NCBI GenBank assembly: GCA_031255055.1
Contig: JAIRTG010000010.1
Location: 1 to 10,778, forward strand
Direction: 5' to 3'
Source of the DNA: Prevotellaceae bacterium
GTDB lineage: Bacteria; Bacteroidota; Bacteroidia; Bacteroidales; Paludibacteraceae
DNA: 10,778 nt
The notes under the pieces are model-generated. The model was not told where the DNA came from. It did no database searches and saw only the letters and a program-made list of their open reading frames with translations. The position numbers and the translations under genes are program-made. Positions 1 to 6,184 of the stretch are shown here, piece by piece (position 1 is the stretch's first letter; each line of letters starts with the position of its first letter).

Positions 1-98
1 TAGTGCGGATCGATACACTGTCTCTCACCCCGAGCTGCGGCTATTTGTCCGAACTGTGATTCTTGTGATTCGGATTGATTTATGTGATGGAGATCCCC

Positions 99-157
99 AC
101 GCGAATATCCGCAGTTCCGAACGCGAATATCCGCGGCGCTGATACGGGAATATCCGA
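99..157. repeat. Three 14-bp near-palindromic repeats, 22-23 bp apart
   Basis: Copies lie at 99-112 and 121-134 (both ACGCGAATATCCGC) and at 144-157 (ACGGGAATATCCGA, two mismatches). Start-to-start spacing is 22 and 23 bp, about two helical turns. The 12-bp core GCGAATATCCGC pairs with its own reverse complement at 10 of 12 positions, so each unit resembles an operator half or an iteron. What they bind, if anything, is unknown. Confidence 0.7.
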
Positions 158-221
158 GGTGTGACAACGGACGTTATTGAGGCGCGATCCTTAGAAGGGT
201 CTGAAAATCGGGACGGGGCGT

Positions 222-298
222 TGCGGGGCAGAGCCCCGCAGAGGGGGTAGCGGAAGACCGCCAACGGCGGGCTGTAGCGTGGGGGAGACTTCCCCCAC
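222..298. repeat. Cluster of three perfect stem-loops
   Basis: Three hairpins follow one another. The first is TGCGGGGC at 222-229 with GCCCCGCA at 233-240 (8-bp stem, 3-nt loop). The second is CCGCC at 258-262 with GGCGG at 266-270 (5-bp stem, 3-nt loop). The third is GTGGGGGA at 279-286 with TCCCCCAC at 291-298 (8-bp stem, 4-nt loop). All stems are perfect and GC-rich. They lie downstream of the 376-837 gene on its transcribed strand, so they could stabilise or terminate its message, or belong to a REP-like element. No T-tract is present. Confidence 0.65.
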
Positions 299-375
299 CT
301 AATTATATTTCTCTTTCTCTCCTTTCAAGGAAGACAGCAGGCGGCTGTAAGGTGGGGTGGGGGGAGGTTGTTTTG

Positions 376-837
376 TTACATCCTCCCTTTTCGTTTTGAG
401 ATGTTTTGTAACAGGATCTTTTTGAATTTGTGTTCCGCTCTGTAAAAACCGAACAGTTCTTCGGGACTTAGTATCAACTTTAGCGCGGTGTGATATTTTT
501 CGAGTAATCCGGCTTGCTCTATTTCGGCGCCGACGGCCGAATCGTTTAGCTTATCATAGTCGACCGGTTCTTTTTTGGCCATTTTCAGATGTACCTCTTT
601 GAATTGGGAGCGAACCTTTTCGTGGAGTTGCCAAGATGATTTTTCAAATTCCATGAAAAGAGGTTTTATTTTTCTCGCTTTTTCTTCGTTCAGATGTGTT
701 TCTTCGAGGATAAAACGCCATTTGCGTTCGTGCATTTCGTTAATGTCGGGCCGCTTGTGAGGACTTGAAGTGTTTTCTTCGGCAAATGTCGGCAGCGCTG
801 CCAGCATGAATAGGATCGGGATGATAATTTGTTTCAT
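376..837 (-). CDS. Periplasmic Spy/CpxP-like helical protein, putative sensor
   Basis: A 153-residue exported protein. I chose the ATG at 837 because it opens a clean signal peptide: MKQ, a hydrophobic stretch (residues 4-17), then a signal peptidase I site after LPTFA near residue 19. An in-frame ATG at 882 would add 15 polar residues and overlap the upstream gene. The mature part is charged and helix-forming, with the pattern HLNEEKARKIKPLFMEFEKS (about residues 48-67), similar in shape to the LTxxQ region of the Spy/CpxP/CnrX group of periplasmic chaperones and metal sensors. Several His and Met residues are present (HER, HLN, HEK, HLKM) but no proven metal site. It follows an ECF sigma factor and a small membrane protein, which suggests it is a periplasmic co-sensor or a regulated stress protein. 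Family assignment rests on pattern only. Confidence 0.72.
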   Translation of the reverse strand: MKQIIIPILFMLAALPTFAEENTSSPHKRPDINEMHERKWRFILEETHLNEEKARKIKPLFMEFEKSSWQLHEKVRSQFKEVHLKMAKKEPVDYDKLNDSAVGAEIEQAGLLEKYHTALKLILSPEELFGFYRAEHKFKKILLQNISKRKGRM

Positions 838-862
838 TGTGAGTGTGCTTTTGGAAAGGTGT

Positions 863-1186
863 TTAGTCTTGTGATTCGTCATCGGTTAGATAATAGTCGA
901 ACATTGAAATTTCTTTGACTTGCGACAATATGTACATTTCCATCATTTCGTTCTTTTCGGCAAATCTTTTTTGATAGATGCTGTAGAAAAGACTGCCGAG
1001 CAAAAGTACGCCAATGAACATGGCCGCCAGGTATAGCCACGATGTCATCATTTTTCCGAGAGGCGGACGCCGGTTTCCTATCTGTTCGTCGATTTTCTGG
1101 GCAAACTGTTCAAAATAATCTGGGGGAACGGAAAACGGAAGTTCCCGATTTATTTCGTCAATTGATATGTGATTTTCTGTTTTCAT
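863..1186 (-). CDS. Small single-pass membrane protein, candidate anti-sigma factor
   Basis: A 107-residue protein with a roughly 49-residue polar N-terminal part, one transmembrane helix at about residues 50-70 (WLYLAAMFIGVLLLGSLFYS) and a short C-terminal tail of about 36 residues. The basic residues NRRPPLGK just before the helix place the N-terminus in the cytoplasm. It starts 64 bp after the ECF sigma gene and is followed 25 bp later by the periplasmic helical protein. Size, topology and position fit an anti-sigma factor that holds the neighbouring sigma factor at the membrane. It lacks the zinc-binding HxxxCxxC motif of classical ZAS anti-sigma domains, so it would be a non-zinc type such as CnrY-like. 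The motif LPFSVPPDYFEQF (residues 16-28) could be the sigma-binding segment; this is inference. Its function is not recognised from sequence alone. Confidence 0.7.
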   Translation of the reverse strand: MKTENHISIDEINRELPFSVPPDYFEQFAQKIDEQIGNRRPPLGKMMTSWLYLAAMFIGVLLLGSLFYSIYQKRFAEKNEMMEMYILSQVKEISMFDYYLTDDESQD

Positions 1187-1250
1187 GCGGTCGTTTTGAC
1201 TGTTTCCGAGTGTTTTGGTTTAATAGTACCGATGCTTTTAACAACTTACT

Positions 1251-1799
1251 TCAGATTTCTCCGGTGATCGATTTCTCTATTTTTTTCCTTGCATGGTGAT
1301 ACGATGCTTTCAGCGCTCCGACGGATGTGCCGAGTATGTCTTCCATTTGTTCGTAGCTCAAACCATCAAAGTATTTCATATTGAAAACGAGTCGTTGTTT
1401 TTCGGGCAGTGTTAGAATGGCTTTTTGCAATGCCAGTTGGGTTTCATCTCCGTTGAAATAGCTGTCGGCGGTCAGTTTTTTCAGCATGGTGTCTTCAATT
1501 TCATCCATCGAATTGATTTGCTGCATCCGCTTGTTTGCCAAAAATGTAAACGTTTCGTTTGTCGCTATTCTATAGAGCCATGTGGATAGCTTTGCGTCTC
1601 CTCTGAATTTGTCGATTCCTTTCCATGCTTTTATAAATGTGTTTTGAAGTACATCGTCGGCGTCTTCATGCACTAGTACCATTTTGCGGATGTGCCAGTA
1701 TAAGCGTTCCTGAAACATTCCGACAAGCGATGAAAATGCTTTGGTTTTTTGTCCCTTTGCCCGTAGTTGTTCCAAAAGCTCTTGTTCTGTTAATTTCAT
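1251..1799 (-). CDS. ECF-family RNA polymerase sigma factor
   Basis: A 182-residue sigma-70 family protein with the two-domain ECF layout. Region 2 lies at about residues 22-88 and includes the core-binding and -10 recognition segment around DADDVLQNTFIKAWKGIDKF and the STWLYRIATN motif. Region 4 lies at about residues 123-176, with LPEKQRLVFNMKYFDGLSYE and a helix-turn-helix ending in GTSVGALKASYHHARKKI. Regions 1 and 3 are absent, and length is typical of ECF sigma factors. It starts at an ATG at 1799, 105 bp after the HU-LysM gene. It would direct RNA polymerase to a small regulon, probably including its own operon. The downstream membrane protein and periplasmic protein are its likely regulators. 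I saw no full TTTG-N20-TAnnTTTG promoter upstream, which would be consistent with autoregulation or read-through from the HU genes. Confidence 0.93.
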   Translation of the reverse strand: MKLTEQELLEQLRAKGQKTKAFSSLVGMFQERLYWHIRKMVLVHEDADDVLQNTFIKAWKGIDKFRGDAKLSTWLYRIATNETFTFLANKRMQQINSMDEIEDTMLKKLTADSYFNGDETQLALQKAILTLPEKQRLVFNMKYFDGLSYEQMEDILGTSVGALKASYHHARKKIEKSITGEI

Positions 1800-1904
1800 C
1801 GCGGGTTGTGTCTGTATGTGTTGTGATTCGGACTCGGTTTTTAATTCGAGAACTCTGCAAGGAAAGGTATCCCAAATCTGCCCCGAAACCGTATCGGATG
1901 GTTA

Positions 1905-3323
1905 TTACCGATATAATCTTGCCCTTTTTTTTGCGTTTTCAATTGCCTTTGGATCATTGGGATTTACGATGTCGGGATCCATCTTCGGAATGCGTATCTC
2001 GGTACCTATCGGAACGACATTGGGATCCGGAATCTCGTCTTTATTGGCTTCGTAGATGTATATCCAGAAATAGGGCGAACCGTAATATTGGCGTGCTATC
2101 GATGCCAAATGATTGCCGATGTCTAATGTTATTGTCTTAATGAATTCGTTGTATGTTATTCGCGGAATTGTCTCGTCATTCCCGGACAAGTCTTCGATTG
2201 GGCTTGTATCCGTTTCCGTTTCCAAACTATCCGTTTCCAAACTATCCGTTTCCGCTGCTACGATGCTGTTGTCTAATGAATCTACAGTATTTGCTGTATT
2301 TGCAGTTGTTATGCTGTCGAAGAGTTGTTTTCCAATCTTGGTAATCCCTTCTGAAATTCCTAACAGGCTATTCGTTTTGTCTTTGACCGGCTCAAAGAAA
2401 AGGTATGACAAAACAAAGGCTGTCATCGAAAATAAGAGAAGTAAAAGGAGAATGTACCAAACCTGTTTTTTCTTTTTGGGGGGAAGGGCGTTTTCAACGA
2501 CTTTCGTTACATCGGACATCTCTATTTCGGTTGAATTTTCTTCTTTAACTGTTCCAACAGTTTCAACAGGTACTTCCGGAACAGTTATCTCATCGTCTTT
2601 GTCATTTTCAACATATTCGGCGATTGTTTCGGTTGCCGGTTCTTGATATTCCGTTGTTTTTTCCGAGTCCTCTTCTTGCTGATCTTGAATATTATTCATC
2701 AGTTTTATTTCGGACAGTATGTCTTTTATCTCATTTACCTGCTCTTCAAAATGACGGAAACTTTCGTTCATATCATCGCCCGTCGCTTTTGGCGATTCGT
2801 CCATGTCCATATCCACATCCATATCCACATCCATGTCCATATCTATGTCTGACATATCTATGTCCGCAATATTCATGTCCACATCTATGTCCATGTCTTC
2901 ATCCATGTCTACGTCTTCATCCATATCCGCGTCTTCGTCCATGTCTGCGTCTACGTCCATGTCTATGTCTGCATCCCTATATGGCTCTTCGTCGTCATCG
3001 TCCAATATCACATTTTCGAGGTAGGCAAAAGGCTTGTTTACGGCATATTTCAATGTCGAAAAGGGAGTGAAGTTGATTCTATAGTAGCCTTCGATGATTA
3101 TTTCTTCGTTTGTATTCACATCAATGCTTTTGCGGGGAGCAATCCATTGACGTTTGAATGTACCGAAATTTTTGATTTTTACACTGTCGCCTACAATCAA
3201 AGCCTCTTCAAGCGAGTTGATAAAAACTTTGAAAAAATCCTCGGCCGAGATCTTGCTAATATCGGCTCTTTCTGCCAATATCTCAACAATATCCTGTGCT
3301 GAAATTTTGTCTTTATTTATCAT
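1905..3323 (-). CDS. HU-domain / Asp-Met repeat / transmembrane / LysM protein
   Basis: A 472-residue multidomain protein. Residues 1-97 are an HU/IHF-type DNA-binding domain: N-terminal helices, KNFGTFKRQWIAPRKS and a beta-arm region ending in INFTPFSTLKYAVN. Residues 117-176 are a repeat tract of Asp alternating with Met/Val/Ile/Ala/Glu (28 Asp and 12 Met in 60, no basic residue). Residues 190-210 look helical, and 211-280 are acidic and probably disordered. KKKK at 283-286 precedes one transmembrane helix (about 288-310), so by the positive-inside rule the HU part is cytoplasmic. The tail carries a short TDSLE duplication and a LysM domain (about 395-447, ITLDIGNHLASIARQYYGSP to GTEIRIPK) that should sit in the periplasm and bind peptidoglycan. 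Predicted role: anchoring the nucleoid to the cell wall, or a wall-sensing regulator; no function is proven. It overlaps the preceding HU gene by 4 bp (ATGA), so the two are probably translationally coupled. Confidence 0.9.
   Translation of the reverse strand: MINKDKISAQDIVEILAERADISKISAEDFFKVFINSLEEALIVGDSVKIKNFGTFKRQWIAPRKSIDVNTNEEIIIEGYYRINFTPFSTLKYAVNKPFAYLENVILDDDDEEPYRDADIDMDVDADMDEDADMDEDVDMDEDMDIDVDMNIADIDMSDIDMDMDVDMDVDMDMDESPKATGDDMNESFRHFEEQVNEIKDILSEIKLMNNIQDQQEEDSEKTTEYQEPATETIAEYVENDKDDEITVPEVPVETVGTVKEENSTEIEMSDVTKVVENALPPKKKKQVWYILLLLLLFSMTAFVLSYLFFEPVKDKTNSLLGISEGITKIGKQLFDSITTANTANTVDSLDNSIVAAETDSLETDSLETETDTSPIEDLSGNDETIPRITYNEFIKTITLDIGNHLASIARQYYGSPYFWIYIYEANKDEIPDPNVVPIGTEIRIPKMDPDIVNPNDPKAIENAKKRARLYR
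2796..2975 (-). repeat. In-frame hexanucleotide repeat tract coding for Asp-Xaa dipeptides
   Basis: This 180-bp tract consists of degenerate 6-bp units, mainly GAYATG and GAYGTG on the coding strand, and codes for residues 117-176 of the HU-LysM protein. The most regular stretch is at the low-coordinate end, where DMDVDM recurs. Because units are 6 bp, gain or loss of copies keeps the frame and changes only tract length, as in a contingency-type coding repeat. Both other frames of the opposite strand stay open through this tract, which is a by-product of the repeat. Confidence 0.85.
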
Positions 3324-3604
3324 GATGGCACATTCTTTAGTTTATCTTTCAGGATGCTGCTTTGTTTGAAATTGACGGTCAATTTAGGTGGTATCATCAT
3401 GCGCTTTTGGGTGGTGGGATGTACGGTCAAGCGTTCTTCTCTCTTTTTTACATCGAAAACACCGAAAGATTGCATACCTATCGATCCTCTTCCTTCCAAT
3501 TGTTCGCAACAGACGTCGACAATAATATCAAGTAAATGCTCAACTTCTGTTTTTGTTAAATCTATCTTACCGGCAATGTCGGCTATTAATTCTTTGTGAT
3601 TCAT
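3320..3604 (-). CDS. HU-family DNA-binding protein
   Basis: A 94-residue single-domain HU/IHF-family protein of usual length. Two N-terminal helices (MNHKELIADIAGKIDLTKTE to LLDIIVDVC) are followed by the conserved GxFxxKxREER-like core (SFGVFDVKKREERLTV) and the DNA-embracing beta arm around HPTTQKRMMIPPKLTVNF. It ends in the C-terminal helix SSILKDKLKN. It binds and bends DNA as a dimer in the nucleoid. It sits between rimO and the HU-LysM gene, overlapping the latter by 4 bp. A full promoter 43 bp or more upstream (3647-3678) should drive both HU genes. Since HU proteins dimerise, it could pair with the HU domain of its downstream neighbour; that is inference. The arm has few Arg residues compared with classical HU, so its DNA specificity may differ. 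Confidence 0.92.
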   Translation of the reverse strand: MNHKELIADIAGKIDLTKTEVEHLLDIIVDVCCEQLEGRGSIGMQSFGVFDVKKREERLTVHPTTQKRMMIPPKLTVNFKQSSILKDKLKNVPS

Positions 3605-3646
3605 AAAAGTTTAGTTTTTGGGCGGGAAAAATAAAATTATTTTGCG

Positions 3647-3678
3647 CAAATGTATAATTTTTTTATTTTGCATACAAA
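3647..3678 (-). promoter_or_regulatory. Bacteroidota-type promoter for the HU genes
   Basis: On the minus strand, TTTG (3675-3678) and TACATTTG (3647-3654) are separated by exactly 20 nt, an exact match to the Bacteroidota consensus TTTG-N19-21-TAnnTTTG. The -33 element lies inside the last codons of rimO. Transcription would start near 3640, about 36 nt before the HU start codon. Confidence 0.75.
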
Positions 3679-4961
3679 TCAAAATCCGAAGCGTCTAAAA
3701 TTTGGGCGGTGTAAAACTCGCCGATTTGAATATTCGGAGTAGCGACAGCTATCAGTACTTCCTGATCAACTTCGGGCGAATCAAACTCGGTTCTACCGAC
3801 AAAATAATCGTTTTCACGCCTGTCGATCATCACTTTCATGGTTTTGCCGATTTTCGATCGATTGACTTCAAACGACAGTTCTTGCTGAATGGACATGATT
3901 TCGTCCACCCGTGCCTGTTTTATTTCTTCGGAGATAGTGTCCTCGTAATTCGAATAACTGTAGGTGCCTTCTTCGTTTGAAAATGCAAAAGCTCCCAGAC
4001 GTTCAAAACGAATATCTCTGATAAACTGCTTCAGTTCTTCGACGTCTTCTTCGGTTTCGCCCGGATGTCCGAGCATTACCGTTGTTCGCAAATGAATTCC
4101 GGGCACGTCTTCTCTCAACCTGTTCATCAATTCACAGGTCTGCGCTTTGGTTATGTTGCGGCGCATCTTTTTCAGCATGTTATCGCTGATGTGCTGCAAC
4201 GCAATATCCAGGTAGTTACAGATATTTTCACGTTCTCGCATCACTTTCAGGACATCAAACGGGAAATGCGCGGGGTAGGCATAATGCAGGCGAAGCCATT
4301 CCACTCCTTTTATATCGGACAAACGTGCCGTGAGTTCGGCAAGTTTCATTGTTTTGTACCGGTCTAATCCATAGTAAGACAAATCCTGTGCGATGAGCTG
4401 AAATTCTTTTACGCCTTTTGAGACTAAATTTTTTACTTCGGCTTCGATGTCTTCTACCGAACGCGAGCGGTGACGACCTGTAATGATGGGAATGGCGCAA
4501 TAGGAACAAGTGCGGTTGCATCCTTCCGAAATTTTTACATACGCATAGTGCGGAGGGGTTGTAATGATGCGCTCCAGGCGTAAATCGGCGCGATATGCCC
4601 GTCCCAAGTCCAACAAAATGTCTGTGTAATTAAATTTGCCGTAGAACTTATCGACTTCCGGAATTTCGATTGCCAATTCGTTCAGATACCGTTCCGACAG
4701 ACATCCCATAACAAACAGTTTGTTGATGTTTCCCGCTTTCTTTCCGGATGCAAACTGCAAAATGGTCTCGATACTTTCTTCTTTGGCGTCGCCGATAAAT
4801 CCGCAGGTATTGATAATAACAATGTCTCCGTCGGCATTTTCCGAATCGTGCCGCACATTGTATCCCAACGCTTCGAATTGCTTCAACAGGTGTTCCGAAT
4901 CAACCAGATTTTTTGAACACCCCAATGTAATAATGTCGACAGTCTGCTTATTTTTTTTCAA
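3663..4961 (-). CDS. rimO: Ribosomal protein S12 methylthiotransferase RimO
   Basis: A radical-SAM enzyme that adds a methylthio group to the conserved Asp of ribosomal protein uS12. From the chosen TTG at 4961 it has 432 residues. The UPF0004 domain carries the three cluster cysteines in LGCSKN (Cys15), NTCGF (Cys53) and MGCLSER (Cys87). The radical-SAM motif CxxxCxxC is GCNRTCSYC (Cys148, 152, 155), and a TRAM domain occupies about the last 65 residues (SKIGKTMKVMIDRREND onward). No ATG or GTG lies in this frame before Cys87. Only TTG at 4988 (inside the ftsY end) or TTG at 4961 can start the full protein. I prefer 4961 because it gives MKKNKQTVDIITLGCSKN, like Bacteroides homologues, and starts 4 nt after the ftsY stop. 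The enzyme acts in the cytosol on S12 and needs two Fe-S clusters. It is probably co-transcribed with ftsY. Confidence 0.96.
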   Translation of the reverse strand: MKKNKQTVDIITLGCSKNLVDSEHLLKQFEALGYNVRHDSENADGDIVIINTCGFIGDAKEESIETILQFASGKKAGNINKLFVMGCLSERYLNELAIEIPEVDKFYGKFNYTDILLDLGRAYRADLRLERIITTPPHYAYVKISEGCNRTCSYCAIPIITGRHRSRSVEDIEAEVKNLVSKGVKEFQLIAQDLSYYGLDRYKTMKLAELTARLSDIKGVEWLRLHYAYPAHFPFDVLKVMRERENICNYLDIALQHISDNMLKKMRRNITKAQTCELMNRLREDVPGIHLRTTVMLGHPGETEEDVEELKQFIRDIRFERLGAFAFSNEEGTYSYSNYEDTISEEIKQARVDEIMSIQQELSFEVNRSKIGKTMKVMIDRRENDYFVGRTEFDSPEVDQEVLIAVATPNIQIGEFYTAQILDASDFDLYAK

Positions 4962-4965
4962 TTGA

Positions 4966-5919
4966 TCAACTGAATAGGGAATCGACAAATTCGTATTTAT
5001 CGAACACTTGCAGGTCTTCGAGTTTTTCGCCCAGTCCGATGTATTTCACGGGAATTTTGAACTGATCGGAAATGCCAATCACAACACCTCCCTTGGCCGT
5101 TCCGTCCAATTTTGTAACTGCCAGCGAATTTACATCGGTCGCTTTTGTAAATTGTTTTGCCTGTTCAAAAGCATTTTGTCCTGTTGAGCCGTCCAAAACC
5201 AACAGAATTTCATGGGGTGCGTTGGGAATGATTTTTTTCATCACATTTTTGATTTTCGTCAGTTCGTTCATCAGGTTGATTTTGTTGTGTAAACGGCCTG
5301 CCGTATCAATAATAACAACATCGGCGCTGTTTGCTTTGGCCGAAGAAACGGTGTCGAAAGCAACCGAAGCCGGGTCGGAACCCATTTTCTGTTTGATGAC
5401 CGGTACGCCTGTTCTTTCTCCCCAGACGACTAACTGATCGACGGCCGCGGCGCGAAAAGTATCCGCTGCACCCAGATAGACCTTTTTGCCTGCTTTCTTG
5501 AAATGATACGCCAATTTTCCGATAGTGGTAGTTTTTCCGACCCCATTCACGCCAACGACCATTATGACATAAGGAGTCGCCGGAAGCGGTGCGTCAAAAT
5601 TGCTCGAAAGTTCCGATTCGTTTTCCGACAGCAGAGCCGCAATTTCTTCTTTCAAAATGGCGTTCAGTTCCGATGTGTTGAGGTATTTATCGCGTGCCGC
5701 ACGTTTTTCGATTCTCTCGATTATGCGCAGGGTCGTTTCTACGCCGACGTCGGAAGTGACCAATACCTCTTCCAGATTATCAAGCACTTCGTCATCGACT
5801 TTTGCTTTACCTGCAACAGCTCTGGCAAGTTTTGAAAAAACATTTTCTTTCGTTTTTGACAAACCTTGTTCAAGCGTTTGTTTTTTTTCTTTTCCGAATA
5901 GCTTATTTAAAAATGTCAT
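4966..5919 (-). CDS. ftsY: Signal recognition particle receptor FtsY
   Basis: A 317-residue SRP-receptor GTPase that docks SRP-ribosome complexes at the inner membrane. It has the NG domain only, without the long acidic A domain of E. coli FtsY; a short N-terminal amphipathic stretch (MTFLNKLFGKEKK) may bind the membrane. The helical N domain covers about residues 20-110. GTPase motifs follow in order: G1 GVNGVGKTT (123-131), G2 DTFRAAAVDQL (153-163), G3 DTAGR (205-209), G4 TKLD (269-272) and the closing GLGEKLEDL (295-303). All key residues are intact. The ATG at 5919 is supported by its AAGG two bases upstream and by the usual N-terminus. The 5' side is unusual: the start region is duplicated just upstream (5911-5978). 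It lies downstream of the ribosomal operon terminator, so it needs its own promoter. Confidence 0.97.
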   Translation of the reverse strand: MTFLNKLFGKEKKQTLEQGLSKTKENVFSKLARAVAGKAKVDDEVLDNLEEVLVTSDVGVETTLRIIERIEKRAARDKYLNTSELNAILKEEIAALLSENESELSSNFDAPLPATPYVIMVVGVNGVGKTTTIGKLAYHFKKAGKKVYLGAADTFRAAAVDQLVVWGERTGVPVIKQKMGSDPASVAFDTVSSAKANSADVVIIDTAGRLHNKINLMNELTKIKNVMKKIIPNAPHEILLVLDGSTGQNAFEQAKQFTKATDVNSLAVTKLDGTAKGGVVIGISDQFKIPVKYIGLGEKLEDLQVFDKYEFVDSLFS

Positions 5920-5978
5920 ACCTTATTTCTATTTATGATTGGACAGAAATGTCATACCTTAATTTATATTTATGATTG
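5911..5978 (-). repeat. Tandem duplication of the ftsY start region
   Basis: Two direct repeats of 31 and 32 bp (5911-5941 and 5947-5978), start-to-start 36 bp apart, each contain an identical 15-bp core (on the minus strand TAAGGTATGACATTT, at 5911-5925 and 5947-5961) plus an AT-rich flank ending in the sequence CAATCATAAATA. The proximal copy carries the real ftsY ATG; the distal copy carries a second ATG with the same AAGG in front. It looks like a recent slippage or duplication event, with a few substitutions since. Confidence 0.85.
5929..5955 (-). other. 8-codon leader ORF upstream of ftsY
   Basis: The duplicated start region gives an open frame MTFLSNHK followed by TAG. Its first four residues match FtsY (MTFL), and its initiation context is the same as that of ftsY. 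It ends 9 nt before the ftsY ATG. If translated, it could dilute initiation at ftsY or couple the two starts by re-initiation. It may equally be a neutral relic of the duplication. Confidence 0.4.
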
Positions 5979-6068
5979 AACAATCGGTATCGGTGAATGA
6001 AGGGTTCGAGTCGAATATGATTCATTTGTCGGCTGTCTGAGATGATTTGCCTGTGTTGTTTGGCCGTA

Positions 6069-6101
6069 CAAATTTAAAATATTTTTCCGATTAATAATAA
6101 A
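6069..6101 (-). promoter_or_regulatory. Probable promoter for ftsY-rimO
   Basis: TAAATTTG at 6069-6076 on the minus strand matches the -7 consensus TAnnTTTG fully. A TTTA at 6098-6101, 21 nt upstream, fits the -33 TTTG at three of four positions and overlaps the end of the terminator hairpin. Transcription would start near 6062, leaving a leader of about 140 nt. Confidence 0.5.
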
Positions 6102-6134
6102 AAGCCCCCTCATTGTTAAAATGAGAGGACTTTT
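6090..6134 (-). terminator. Intrinsic terminator of the ribosomal protein operon
   Basis: The arms at 6121-6134 and 6100-6113 form a 14-bp stem (some G-U pairs) around a 7-nt loop (6114-6120). On the minus strand the hairpin ends in GGGGGCTTTT and is followed by an AT-rich T-tail (TTTTTATTATTAA). The A-rich other side may let it act in both directions. It lies 51 bp past the DUF4295 stop. Confidence 0.88.
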
Positions 6135-6184
6135 CGGGTGTTTTGTAAAATAAAAAAAGAAATAAAGGATAATTTCGCGAGGAT

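Larger units (their letters stand above)
1..375. other. GC-rich non-coding region with repeats and stem-loops
   Basis: I see no convincing gene in these 375 bases. A minus-strand open frame spans 25-264, but it starts at TTG, is Arg/Ser/Pro-rich and low in complexity, and runs through perfect DNA hairpins, so I regard it as spurious. The region contains three spaced 14-bp repeats (99-157), three perfect stem-loops (222-298) and a G-rich tract at about 351-367 that could form a weak G-quadruplex. Base composition is clearly more GC-rich than the flanking gene, which fits an interspersed intergenic element. No T-rich tail follows the hairpins on either strand, so they do not look like ordinary terminators. 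Confidence 0.5.

Noticed and set aside
25..264. 79-codon minus-strand ORF at the left edge
   Set aside because: TTG start, low-complexity basic composition, and it runs through perfect DNA hairpins and the 14-bp repeats.
362..387. Inverted repeat GGGAGG/CCTCCC as terminator of the 376-837 gene
   Set aside because: Six-base stem with a 14-nt loop, covers the stop codon, and has no T-tract after it on the minus strand.
1851..1890. Promoter for the ECF sigma gene
   Set aside because: A TACCTTTC resembles the -7 element, but the last base is wrong and no -33 TTTG lies at the right distance.
1902..1925. Hairpin after the HU-LysM stop as terminator
   Set aside because: Only a 5-bp stem with no T-run; read-through into the sigma operon remains possible.
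2624..3070. Plus-strand ORFs opposite the HU-LysM gene
   Set aside because: They stay open only because the 6-bp repeat has no stops on the other strand; products are simple His/Pro/Tyr- or Ser/Met-rich repeats.
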